Below, in pieces: positions 49,962-58,654 of a stretch of 64,000 nucleotides of DNA. A model generated the notes under the pieces. That model was not told where the DNA came from and did not search any database. It was given only the letters and a program-made list of their open reading frames with translations. The stretch comes from Pleurocapsa minor GSE-CHR-MK 17-07R (lineage in GTDB: Bacteria; Chloroflexota; Anaerolineae; Aggregatilineales; Phototrophicaceae). The first letter of the stretch is position 1. The number at the start of each line of letters is the position of its first letter. A program made the translations under genes and the position numbers. The DNA lies in assembly GCA_019359125.1 (NCBI GenBank), contig JAHHHY010000003.1, positions 186,001 through 250,000 on the forward strand, read 5' to 3'.

Positions 49962-50813
49962 TTATTCCGCGGCCTCGGCCACAAAGTCGATGGCCAGCAG
50001 CACTTCTTCTTCCACATTGGCCACGCTGGGCACGCTGGGGATCGTCAGGCCAAAGTCACCGCGCAGGATAATCGCCTCGGCCGAGCCTTCCAGGCGCGTC
50101 TCGCTGACGGGCGTCACCGTCACCTGGAACGTGACCGGATTGGTGGTCGATTGCAGGGTCAGGTCGCCCACCAGCTCAAACGTGAACGACTCGCCCACGG
50201 CGACCGAGGCGGGCATGTTGTTCAGCGCCGTCGGCGTGAAGATGGCAAATTCGTTGGCATCGTCGGCAGAGCGCAGGATCTGGCTGCGGATGGCGCGGTC
50301 GCGAAACTGGCTGTCGGTTTGCAGCGAGCGCACATTGATCGCCAGCGTGCCCACCGACGAAGCAGACGGATCCGCCGCGTTGACGACCAGTTCACCAGCG
50401 ATATCTTCGTCACCCTGGGTGGTGCCCACCACGGTGATACGGTTCCCGCTCAGGTCTTCGTCCAGCTCAAAGCGGGCGCTCGACTCCGCGCCAACGATGG
50501 TGAACGTGACGGGCTCACCCGCCGGGGCACTTGCCTCAGCGACTGCTTCTTCAGTCGGCATGGCTTCCACAATTTCAACGGCTTCGGTGGCCACAGCTTC
50601 GGCCTGTTCCACGACTTCCGTAGCTGCTTCGACAACCTCGGTGGCGACAGCTTCAGCCTGGGCACGTACCGCATCCGCCGTGGCGACAGCATCGGCCGCG
50701 CTCTGCGACTGCGACCCGTCGCCGCCGCTCAGCCACAGTGCGGCCAGGCCACCGATAAGACCACCGACCACAATCAACGCCACAATGATGATATTGCGAG
50801 TAGTTTTCGACAT
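49962..50813 (-). CDS. Membrane-anchored YceI-family protein
   Basis: ATG 50813 has AAGG six nt upstream; ATG 50819 is an alternative. An N-terminal membrane helix (NIIIVALIVVGGLIGGLAALWL) is followed by a 55-residue Ala/Glu/Val coiled linker (AVATEVVEAATEVVEQAEAVATEAVEIV) and a YceI beta-barrel: FTIVGAESSARFELDEDLSGN, IAGELVVNAADPSASSVGTLAINVRSLQTDSQFRDRAIRSQILRS and FELVGDLTLQSTTNPVTFQVTVT. YceI proteins bind isoprenoid-type lipids in the periplasm; here the linker keeps it on the outer face of the membrane. It is 283 residues, divergent from the PyrK-like gene. Confidence 0.9.
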   Translation of the reverse strand: MSKTTRNIIIVALIVVGGLIGGLAALWLSGGDGSQSQSAADAVATADAVRAQAEAVATEVVEAATEVVEQAEAVATEAVEIVEAMPTEEAVAEASAPAGEPVTFTIVGAESSARFELDEDLSGNRITVVGTTQGDEDIAGELVVNAADPSASSVGTLAINVRSLQTDSQFRDRAIRSQILRSADDANEFAIFTPTALNNMPASVAVGESFTFELVGDLTLQSTTNPVTFQVTVTPVSETRLEGSAEAIILRGDFGLTIPSVPSVANVEEEVLLAIDFVAEAAE

Positions 50814-51011
50814 GGGCATCCTTACTGTAAATATGACGATAGTCCGTTTAGTGACTAGAATCGTATGGAGAACGGCAAAATTTGTCCAGCAAGTTTACAC
50901 TTAATTTACAGCGCACTATGCCGATACTCATCCACAGCGCGGCCTGTGCGCGGCATCAGGTACAATGGCCGCATACACCGTGGCATTCAGTTGACAGGAC
51001 GGGACGGACCC

Positions 51012-51752
51012 ATGAAGGAATCTCAGGCACTGATCCAGCGCGTGCGCCGCGTGAATGATACCCATCAGCACATCACGATGAGCGTGGACGCCTCGCTGCT
51101 GCAACTGAAAGCGGGCCAGGCGATGCTGCGCCGGCCGGACGCAAACGGCTGGCAGCCCTACCTGCCGGAGCTGTGGTTTCCGGTGGCGCTGGAAAAAGAC
51201 ATGCTGACGGTCGAGCGCCCGCTGAGCGAGCATTACGAGCCGGGCGCGGTGGTGACGCTGGCTGGCCTGCTGGGCAAGCCCTTCCGCTTTCGGCGCACGC
51301 TGCGCAATGTGCTGCTGATCGCGCACGACACCGCGCCCACCCCGCTGCTGATGCCCGTGCAGCCGCTGCTGAACAGCAAGGTCAATGTTACGCTGCTGCT
51401 GCTGGGCACGGCCGCCGACTATCAGACGACGCATCTGCCCGAAGAAGTGGAAATCATCAAAGGCGGGGCGGATTTCGACTGGCCGAACAAGCTGACGACG
51501 ATTGGCTGGGCGGACCAGGTGTTCGTGACGGTCTCGCCGTCCTCCGAGATGTCGAGCTTCCGGAAGTTCTGGAAGATTTTCAGCGAGCTGCGTTCAGACG
51601 CGCCGGCCGGATACATCTTCGGCGTGTTTCAGATGCCGATGCCGTGCGGCGTGGGCGCGTGCGATGCCTGCCTGGTCAAATGCCGCAGCGGCGAGGTGGC
51701 CGCCTGTATCGACGGCCCCTCGCTGGACCTGACCGATGTGCGGATGGACTAG
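51012..51752 (+). CDS. PyrK-like iron-sulfur / FAD electron-transfer protein
   Basis: The 246-residue protein resembles the electron-transfer subunit of dihydroorotate dehydrogenase B (PyrK). Its C-terminus MPCGVGACDACLVKCRSGEVAACIDGPSLDL has the four cysteines of the [2Fe-2S] site (C-x4-C-x2-C-x12-C). The N-terminal FAD-binding part (MSVDASLLQLKAGQAML...HYEPGAVVTLAGLLGKPFRFRRTLRNVLLIAH) follows the reductase layout, but the usual RxYS motif is not clear. No pyrD lies nearby, so the partner is unknown. It could be an orphan ferredoxin-reductase-like protein. The start is ATG 51012 after GGGACGGA. Confidence 0.78.
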   Translation: MKESQALIQRVRRVNDTHQHITMSVDASLLQLKAGQAMLRRPDANGWQPYLPELWFPVALEKDMLTVERPLSEHYEPGAVVTLAGLLGKPFRFRRTLRNVLLIAHDTAPTPLLMPVQPLLNSKVNVTLLLLGTAADYQTTHLPEEVEIIKGGADFDWPNKLTTIGWADQVFVTVSPSSEMSSFRKFWKIFSELRSDAPAGYIFGVFQMPMPCGVGACDACLVKCRSGEVAACIDGPSLDLTDVRMD

Positions 51753-54043
51753 TCGGCCACCTGCGCGGCCGTCACGGTGAAAGGCAGCGCGGCGCCCGTC
51801 CAGGCATTGGTCGCGCTGACCGCGACAATCAGCGTCTCGTTGCGGCCCAGGGCATAACGGCGCGTGACCGTGTTGGCGTCGTCTCCGCTGCCGATGAGCT
51901 GCGTCACGCGCGGCGGCGACGCGCCCACGATGCCAGTCGTCACCGTCTGCACCAGCCATTCCGCCGACAGCGCGCTGCTGATGGTGCTGAAGCCCTCGAA
52001 TGACCAGCCGATGCCGGTGCCTTCATCCTCGAAACCGATGTCCTCCAGCCGGATATTCGCCACGGCCGCGCCCCAGTTCTCGCGGTTGGGCAGCAGCACC
52101 GCCTCAAAGCGCAGCAGAATCTCGCTTCCCGCATAGGCCGACAGGTCGACCGAGCGCGGCTGCCACAGCGGCTCCGGCACGCGAATACGCGTAGGATGCG
52201 CGCCCAGCACGACCGGCACATCGATCTGTTCGCCATCGCGCATGATCATCAGCGTAACGGTGTCGCCGGGGGAATAATTCGCCAGCAGCCCGACGATATT
52301 CGGCTGCGTCTGCCACGGCTGGCCGTCGGCGCCCATCACCACATCACCAGGCAGCACGCCGGCCTGTTCAGCCGCCCCGCCGGGGGACACATCGCCCACG
52401 GTGACGCCGTCGGCAGACACGATGATGCCCAGGATCGGGAATGGCTCGGCCGGGCGCGGATTGCTGACGCCGGTGAAGCCGGGGCCATAAGCCGCGCCGT
52501 AGCTATCCGGCACGGGAATTGGCTGGCCCTCGCCGTCCAGCAGCGGCTGGGGCTGCCAGGTCGCGCCGCCGTCCGTGCTCACGCTGACATAGCCGTAGTC
52601 CCAGCCCAGCGACAGGTCGTGCCACAGGTCAAACGTGAGCATCGCTGAATCTGCATCGGTCAGGTCAAACGCGCGCGTCATGTGGGTGTCAGAGCCGGGC
52701 GCACGCCCAGACCAGTAGGCGGTGTCATGCGGTGTGTCCGCGGGCAGGCGCAGGCTGGGGATGCTCGCCGCGCCCTCAAAGGTCAGGTCAATCGTGACTG
52801 CTTCTTCGGCCGTCAGGAAGAAATAGGTCGAGCCAAACGGGCTGATTTCGCCCTCTGCGCCGCTGTCGGGCACCAGCCGCGTGGCCGCAGCGCCCATCTC
52901 GGGGGTCACATTGGGCACGTCAAAAGCATAGCGCCCGTCGCCAAAGACCGCGTTGATGATGGCCGTCACCACATAATCGGCATACAGCGCGCGCGCATCC
53001 GGCACGGCGCCGGTGGCCGGGTCGACCAGGCCAGCCGCCGCAATCGCCTGGTCGAGCATGGCAAACGGATCGCCGCTTTCGGGGATCGTCAGCGCCAGGC
53101 CAGACAGCGCGTCAGGCCCCAGCCGCTGGCGCAGGTAGCCCAGGAACAGGCCGTGTGCCCCGCGCACCACCTCGCGGGTGGTGAATGTCGGGCTGGCGGT
53201 AATCGGCGTGGACGGCACAGCCAGATAAGCATTGAACACGTTCGCGCCGATCTCTGACCCCGCCAGGCGCGCCTGAATATCGCTGGAAACGAGCGCGTGC
53301 ATCCAGGCCGGCATGTGCGGATTGTTGGCCTCCAGCACCAGATCGATGAAAGCAACGGCCGCCGCGTTCAGATAGAGCGCGTCGTTAATGGGCACATCCG
53401 CGCCATATGGCGTCGTATTGATGATGATCATCTCGCGGGCATTGGCGCCCTCGCCCGCCACATACGCAGTCGGCAGACCGTCGATCGGGCTCACCCATGC
53501 GTCACGGTCATTGGCGATATTCTGCGCGTACACCACATGGATAAAGCCGTCCTGGTCGATATCCGGCACGCGAATCGGGCTGGCAGGTATGGTGCTGTTT
53601 GTGCCCGGAAAAAGCTCCGACGGGGCGTAATAGGCCCGGTTCGACAGCTCGGCAAACAGCCCGGCCAGCGACTGCGCCGCCTGGCTGGCGACCACATCGC
53701 TCACCTCGACGCCGTCGACCGCCCACACCAGCGCGCCGGGCACGTTCAGGCTGGCGCGTGCGCCGCTGAGCAGCGTGATGCCAACCGGCGTCGGGGCATC
53801 CGCCCCCTGCAACGGCAGGCTGACAGTGTCTTCAGACCCGGCCTCCATGTCGCGCAGGTCGGGAATCGGCAGGCTGTGCGCCTCCGGCAGGCCCAGATAG
53901 CGAACCGCCAGGTCGGCCGGGTCGCGCAGGGGCAACCCCCCGCCATCCCCCTGGGCGACTGCCGCAGGCATGAAGCCCGCCAGCACCGCCAGCACCCCGC
54001 ACAAAATCACCCACTGTCGCCGCGCCTGCGTTGTAACATTCAT
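51749..54043 (-). CDS. Secreted PDZ protein resembling an inactive M6-like metallopeptidase
   Basis: The 764-residue protein has a signal peptide (ILCGVLAVLAGFMPAAVAQ). Its middle part reads like secreted metallopeptidases of the immune-inhibitor type (VPDIDQDGFIHVVYAQNIANDRDAWVSP, EMIIINTTPYG), but where HExxH should lie I find ALYLNAAAVAFIDLVLEANNPHMPAWMHALVS, without it. Then follows a jelly-roll-like stretch (MTRAFDLTDADSAMLTFDLWHDLSLGWDYGYVSVSTDGGATWQ), one PDZ domain (VTVGDVSPGGAAEQAGVLPGDVVMGADGQPWQT) and a second similar sandwich. It is therefore probably a non-catalytic secreted protein. The start is ATG 54043, with AAGGA upstream. It ends on the PyrK-like stop (CTAG overlap). Confidence 0.75.
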   Translation of the reverse strand: MNVTTQARRQWVILCGVLAVLAGFMPAAVAQGDGGGLPLRDPADLAVRYLGLPEAHSLPIPDLRDMEAGSEDTVSLPLQGADAPTPVGITLLSGARASLNVPGALVWAVDGVEVSDVVASQAAQSLAGLFAELSNRAYYAPSELFPGTNSTIPASPIRVPDIDQDGFIHVVYAQNIANDRDAWVSPIDGLPTAYVAGEGANAREMIIINTTPYGADVPINDALYLNAAAVAFIDLVLEANNPHMPAWMHALVSSDIQARLAGSEIGANVFNAYLAVPSTPITASPTFTTREVVRGAHGLFLGYLRQRLGPDALSGLALTIPESGDPFAMLDQAIAAAGLVDPATGAVPDARALYADYVVTAIINAVFGDGRYAFDVPNVTPEMGAAATRLVPDSGAEGEISPFGSTYFFLTAEEAVTIDLTFEGAASIPSLRLPADTPHDTAYWSGRAPGSDTHMTRAFDLTDADSAMLTFDLWHDLSLGWDYGYVSVSTDGGATWQPQPLLDGEGQPIPVPDSYGAAYGPGFTGVSNPRPAEPFPILGIIVSADGVTVGDVSPGGAAEQAGVLPGDVVMGADGQPWQTQPNIVGLLANYSPGDTVTLMIMRDGEQIDVPVVLGAHPTRIRVPEPLWQPRSVDLSAYAGSEILLRFEAVLLPNRENWGAAVANIRLEDIGFEDEGTGIGWSFEGFSTISSALSAEWLVQTVTTGIVGASPPRVTQLIGSGDDANTVTRRYALGRNETLIVAVSATNAWTGAALPFTVTAAQVAD

Positions 54044-54180
54044 CACTATTGATCCTTAAGGTATGCACCGCACAGCATAACACACTGCAAAGCCGCGCGG
54101 TCATTTGCAACAAATGAAGATATACTAAGGCGAGTTTTCACTTGCAGTCACCATAAATGACGCCCGTGGGGGGCCGCCAG

Positions 54181-56958
54181 ATGGATGTAGGCAGCGAATT
54201 CAGCAATTATCGCGTCATCGAGCATATCGGGCGTGGCGGTATGGCGGACGTGTGGAGCGCGCGCGACAAGCGCCTGGCGCGCACGGTCGCCGTCAAGACG
54301 ATCGCCGGTGACCTGTCGAATGACATGAACCCGATCCAGTTATTCGAGCGCGAGGCGCAGACGATCGCGGCGCTGGAGCATCCGCACATCCTGCCGATTT
54401 ACGAGTTTGGCGAGTTTGATAACCAGCTCTACATCGTCATGCGCTATGTCAGCGGCGGCTCGCTGGAAGACCTGCTGGAAAAAGGCCCGCTGAGCGTGGA
54501 AGAAACGCTGCGCGTGGTGCGGGCTGTCGGCCAGGCGCTGGACTACGCGCATCAGAGCAAGGTCATCCACCTCGACCTGAAGCCGTCGAACATCCTGCTC
54601 GACAGCTATCAGTCGCCCTACCTGGCGGACTTTGGCCTGGCAACCATGCTGGGGCCGGAAGGCCGCGCCCAGAATCCGGGCAGCGGCACCCTGCTGTATA
54701 TGGCGCCGGAGCAGCTCACCGCCGATATGCTGGACAGCCGCGCCGACATCTACAGCTTCGCCATCCTCGTCTTTCACATGCTCACCGGCCAGCTTCCGTT
54801 TGACGGCGCCATCCCGCTGGCCATCCGCCAGCTGCAAAGCGGCGATTCGATGCCCGATGTCACCCAGCTTCGGCCCGGCCTGCCAGAGCTGGTCAATGTC
54901 GTGCTTCAGCATGCCAGCATGCTCGACATCGGCAGCCGCGCCGAATCACTGAAAGACGTGATGAACCAGCTGGAACAGGTGTTGGGCGGCGGGCGACGGC
55001 TGGTGCTGAGCAGCGATACACGCGGTATGCCCTCGAACAACCCGGAGACGCGCGGCATCTCCACCCTGCCGCTCGACCAGTTGATTTCCGGCCCGCTCGA
55101 CGGGCTGGTGTCGCGGCCAATTTCACCCTCAACGTCGCCAGTCAAGCCGGATGACATGGACGCGCTCATCACCGGCCCGATTGACGGGCTGGTGTCGCGG
55201 CCGCTTTCACCCTCGACCCTGCCGGTCAAGCCGGATGACCTGGATGCGCTCATCACTGGCCCGATTGACGGACTGGTGAAGAAGACGAGCGAAATCCCGT
55301 CCGCGTCAGACCTGGACAGCCTGATCACCGGTCCAATCGACGGGCTGGTCAAGAAGACGAGCGAGATTCCGTCTGCATCTGAGCTGGACAGCCTGATTAC
55401 CGGCCCGATCGACGGACTGGTCAAGAAGACAGGCGAGCTTCCGGCGGTGTCGCGCGAAAGCATCGCGCTGGAAAAGCTGATCAGCGGGCCAATTGGCAAC
55501 CTGATCAGCAAGATCGGCCAGGCGCACATCGAGCCGACTGCCCCGCCCGCGCCCGTCACCTTTGAAGACGAGGCCGTGCGCGAGGCCTACGATATCTATG
55601 TCCGCGCCCGCCGTGCATTTGCCGGCGGCCAGGGCAAATTCATCCTCGGCGTGACCGATTTCATCCTGATTGCCGATACCTATGCCGAGGCAGACAGGCA
55701 TCATCTGGAGCTGGACGAGAGCGGCCTGGGCATGCTGCTGCGCGGCGCGCTGGAATACGACTATCAGCTGGCGGCATGGTGGGGCCGCGCCGACGACGAA
55801 GGCCGCCGCTGGGTCAGCCTGCATGCGCTGCGCAGCGAAAATGCACCCGCCCGCCAGCGCGCCATCGAGCGCCTGACGCACCTGCCGGACACCGAATCGC
55901 CGCAGATTCCGCGTCTGGTGGGCCAGGCGCTGAACGTGGAAACCAACCGCCCCGCCCTGGTGGCCGGGCTGCATCTGCTGGGCGCGCGCAGCCCGCTGCC
56001 GCAGCGCGTCCGCGCGTGGTGGGAAACGCTGGGGCTGGCGACGGCGCGTGACTGGCGTCCGCTGGCCTACTCGCGCGAGATCGATCACTTGCTGGCGCGC
56101 AAGGCGCTGGACCACGACGAACCGGAAGCCGCAGCGCTGGCCGCCCGCATCATCGGCCGCGTGCGTTCAGAAGCCGCTGCTCAGGCCCTCAGTGAAGCAC
56201 GTGCCGCCGGCCACAAAGGGGCGTTAAGCGCGCTGGCCATCGCCCGCGACGAGGCCAACAGCCTGCCCGCCAGCATCAGCGGGGGCGAGCGATTCATCTC
56301 GTGGCTGGCGAATACCTCGCGGCGCTGGCGCGAAAATCCGATGGGCTATGTGTGGCGCTTTGTGGCTGCGCTGCTGTTTTCGATCGCGGGCATGGGGCTG
56401 TTTTTGTACCTGTCGCTGTCGGCCTTCAGCCAGGTGCTGTTCGCCCAGGTCTATGGCCGCACCGTCTCAGTCGGGCTGATGTTCGGCACGCTGCTGGCGC
56501 TGTCCGTGCTGGTGGCAGACGAGATGCCGCAGCGCCTGCGCGGCTTCTGGACGTGGTGGCTGCGCGCCATCTGGGCATTCGCCTTCGGGCTGGTCCTGGT
56601 CACGGCGACATGGGGCGCGTACAACTATCTGATCCTAGAAATTAATGACCTGGCGTGGAATGTACTGGCGCTGGGCGGGCTGGGCGCGGCGGTGGCCTTC
56701 GCGCTGATGAACATCGTGCGCCTGCCCGGCATCGCCCGGACAGCGATCACGTTCGTCGGGCTGTACCTGCCGATTGTGCTCACCTTCCAGAATGCGTGGA
56801 ACAGCAGCTATGCCGAGCCAGCTATCATGTATTTCACCGACCTGGATACGCTGGTGCAGTGGGGCGTGCCGATGTTCATCCTGATCGCCATCGGCGTGAA
56901 TTTCCATGCGCTGCTGCGCGACATCCGCTGGGTGATCGGCCGCCTGAAGCGCGGCTAA
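54181..56958 (+). CDS. Ser/Thr protein kinase with LITGPIDGLV repeats and C-terminal membrane helices
   Basis: The 925-residue protein has an N-terminal Hanks-type kinase (glycine loop HIGRGGMADVWSA, VAVKTI, VIHLDLKPSNILL, YLADFGLATML, YMAPEQ). The catalytic-loop HRD is HLD, so it is a non-RD kinase. Residues 299-440 hold six copies of D-x-L-I-(T/S)-G-P-(I/L)-D-G-L-V at intervals of 28, 28, 24, 24 and 28 residues, a helical-repeat-like HEAT-type region follows (about 460-710), and about six membrane helices close the protein. The start is ATG 54181 after GGGGGG; ATG 54157 is less likely. The role of the repeats is unknown. Confidence 0.9.
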   Translation: MDVGSEFSNYRVIEHIGRGGMADVWSARDKRLARTVAVKTIAGDLSNDMNPIQLFEREAQTIAALEHPHILPIYEFGEFDNQLYIVMRYVSGGSLEDLLEKGPLSVEETLRVVRAVGQALDYAHQSKVIHLDLKPSNILLDSYQSPYLADFGLATMLGPEGRAQNPGSGTLLYMAPEQLTADMLDSRADIYSFAILVFHMLTGQLPFDGAIPLAIRQLQSGDSMPDVTQLRPGLPELVNVVLQHASMLDIGSRAESLKDVMNQLEQVLGGGRRLVLSSDTRGMPSNNPETRGISTLPLDQLISGPLDGLVSRPISPSTSPVKPDDMDALITGPIDGLVSRPLSPSTLPVKPDDLDALITGPIDGLVKKTSEIPSASDLDSLITGPIDGLVKKTSEIPSASELDSLITGPIDGLVKKTGELPAVSRESIALEKLISGPIGNLISKIGQAHIEPTAPPAPVTFEDEAVREAYDIYVRARRAFAGGQGKFILGVTDFILIADTYAEADRHHLELDESGLGMLLRGALEYDYQLAAWWGRADDEGRRWVSLHALRSENAPARQRAIERLTHLPDTESPQIPRLVGQALNVETNRPALVAGLHLLGARSPLPQRVRAWWETLGLATARDWRPLAYSREIDHLLARKALDHDEPEAAALAARIIGRVRSEAAAQALSEARAAGHKGALSALAIARDEANSLPASISGGERFISWLANTSRRWRENPMGYVWRFVAALLFSIAGMGLFLYLSLSAFSQVLFAQVYGRTVSVGLMFGTLLALSVLVADEMPQRLRGFWTWWLRAIWAFAFGLVLVTATWGAYNYLILEINDLAWNVLALGGLGAAVAFALMNIVRLPGIARTAITFVGLYLPIVLTFQNAWNSSYAEPAIMYFTDLDTLVQWGVPMFILIAIGVNFHALLRDIRWVIGRLKRG
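55075..55509 (+). repeat. In-frame coding repeats (LITGPIDGLV) in the kinase gene
   Basis: Six near-identical DNA units begin at 55075, 55159, 55243, 55315, 55387 and 55471, spaced 84, 84, 72, 72 and 84 nt. All spacing is a multiple of three, so the frame is kept. The last unit (LEKLISGPIGNLISKIG) has diverged. The 72-nt units lack a short Ser/Pro-type insert. Confidence 0.88.
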
Positions 56959-57929
56959 CGGCCAAGCGCGGCGATCAGCATATCGATGGCCAGCACGGGG
57001 TCGATGCCGCCCGTCTTGATTTTCACGTCGTAGTCGAGCAGCTGGCGGTAAATGCGTTCGAGCTGCTCCAGCGTGAACGGGCGCGACTGGCTGCTCAGTT
57101 TGTCGGCTGCAAACGGATGGATGCCCAGCGCCTGCGCGATCACATTTTTGTCGCGCGAGCCGCCCGTGCTCAGGTGTTCTTTCACCAGCAGCAGATTGCG
57201 AAACTGGCGCACGATCATGCCATACAACGGGAAAATATCGCCGGTCTGCTCGATCATGCGGTGCGCCAGCCGCGCGGCCACGTCGGCGCGGCCCATGCCC
57301 ATCGCATCCACCATCTCGAACATGTTCGCTTCGGCCACATAAGGCGTCATCAGCGCGACATCTTCTTCGCGCACCGGGCGCTCGCCATTGACATAGGCAT
57401 GCAGCTTTTCCAGCTCATTGGCCGCCGTGCGCGGGTCATTGTTGGTGGTCAGCGCCAGCGCATGCGCCGCAGATGGCTCGATGGCGATGCCGTGCGCTTT
57501 GGCCCATTTCATGATCCAGTCGGTGCCGTCACGCGGGGCGCTGAAGAGGCGCACGCTGGTCGCCGGGACTGCCTTCAGCACCGCATGCGAGTCGGCCAGC
57601 TTGCCGCGTTCGGTAAACAGCAGCGTGGTCGAGTCTGGCAGGCCGGGCAGAGCGCGCACGAGCTGTTCGGTCGCCTTCTTCGCGGTCTCGCCGCCGCCCT
57701 TGCGCGCCAGATGCGCCAGCAGCCCCTTGACCACGATTAGCCGCTGGTCGGCCAGAAACGGCAGTGAACCAGCCGCGCTGAGGATTTCCGGCACGGGCGT
57801 CTCGGTGCCGCGATAGACCGCCATATTGAAGTCAGCATTCGGGCGGGCGCGATGCGCGCTCGTCAGCGCGTCGGCCGCTTCCTCGATGCTGTAATCATCG
57901 TCGCCGTGGAAAATGAGGATATTCGCCAT
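56955..57929 (-). CDS. holA: DNA polymerase III subunit delta
   Basis: The 324-residue clamp-loader subunit starts MANILIFHGDDDYSIEEAADAL (the HolA G-x-x-x-Y-x-I-E-x-A pattern) and has SLPFLADQRLIVVKGL, LLFTERGKLADSHAVLKAVP, NNDPRTAANELEKLHAYV and AEANMFEMVDAMGMGRADVAARLAHRMIEQT, all HolA-type. It helps load the sliding clamp. It starts 4 nt after the DUF6391-like stop and its 3' end overlaps the kinase gene tail by 4 nt in convergent orientation. No sign of truncation. Confidence 0.93.
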   Translation of the reverse strand: MANILIFHGDDDYSIEEAADALTSAHRARPNADFNMAVYRGTETPVPEILSAAGSLPFLADQRLIVVKGLLAHLARKGGGETAKKATEQLVRALPGLPDSTTLLFTERGKLADSHAVLKAVPATSVRLFSAPRDGTDWIMKWAKAHGIAIEPSAAHALALTTNNDPRTAANELEKLHAYVNGERPVREEDVALMTPYVAEANMFEMVDAMGMGRADVAARLAHRMIEQTGDIFPLYGMIVRQFRNLLLVKEHLSTGGSRDKNVIAQALGIHPFAADKLSSQSRPFTLEQLERIYRQLLDYDVKIKTGGIDPVLAIDMLIAALGR

Positions 57930-57933
57930 CGCT

Positions 57934-58488
57934 TTATTCCGATCGCAGCGTGACGCGATGCACGACAATCCTGCCCCGGCCAAACGGCGACCGCATCTCG
58001 GAGCGCGCAATTTCGACCAGCTCCAGGTCGGCCGGGTCGCCATCGGTGGTGATATGGCGCTGGAGCGAGAAGCCGAGCGGCTGCGACAGCACCACGGCGA
58101 CGGCCACCAGCCCCATCACCACGGGCAGTCGGTTCGTGAAACCAGATGAGCGCGTGACCTTCATGCCAAGCATGGCAGCTACGCTGGCACAAAAGCTGGT
58201 CGTGACCAGGTTGGTGCCGCAGTTCGGGTGGATCGCCAGCGATTTTTCGCCCTGCTGCATCCGCCGCAGCGCCTCCAGCACGGCACTGCGCACCGCCTCG
58301 GTGGGCACATCGCCAAACAGCACGAAGCCGCTCTGGTCGCTGCGACCGGCCATGCTGAGCGATTTAACGCGGTTGCTGAGCACGGTGATCGTGGCATGTT
58401 CCAGCGCATGGTTGCGCCGCGTACGCCGCACAATCGGCAGGCGCAAAACGGGATGAATCATTTCGGCAAACTGCTGAACCATCGACAT
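57934..58488 (-). CDS. DUF6391-like membrane protein
   Basis: The 184-residue protein starts at ATG 58488 and has RRNHALEHATITVLSNRVKSLSMAGRSDQSGFVLFGDVPTEAVRSAVLEALRRMQQGEKSLAIHPNCGTNLVTTSFCASVAAMLG, with HALEHATI, a motif I associate with DUF6391 proteins of cyanobacteria and Chloroflexota, then a hydrophobic helix VVMGLVAVAVVLSQPLG and a C-terminal RHITTDGDPADLELVEI. The H-x-x-x-H (HALEH) could bind metal. It is followed at 4 nt by holA. Its function is unknown. Confidence 0.7.
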   Translation of the reverse strand: MSMVQQFAEMIHPVLRLPIVRRTRRNHALEHATITVLSNRVKSLSMAGRSDQSGFVLFGDVPTEAVRSAVLEALRRMQQGEKSLAIHPNCGTNLVTTSFCASVAAMLGMKVTRSSGFTNRLPVVMGLVAVAVVLSQPLGFSLQRHITTDGDPADLELVEIARSEMRSPFGRGRIVVHRVTLRSE

Positions 58489-58583
58489 GATAAACGTCTC
58501 TTTAGAACGGGCATTTACACGTTATTTACAGCGTGTCACGCTCACTCTACCACATTCGCCCGGTCAGCGGCCATAGGCGCGGA

Positions 58584-58612
58584 TTGTCAATTAAATACAT
58601 TCGACTCATAAT
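58584..58612 (+). promoter_or_regulatory. Promoter candidate for the large PPC protein
   Basis: TTGTCA at 58584-58589 and CATAAT at 58607-58612 are 17 nt apart, reading toward 58655. Confidence 0.5.
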
Positions 58613-58654
58613 GAAGAAGGTTATAGTTGTTTCACGAGAAAACGAGGGAACTCA

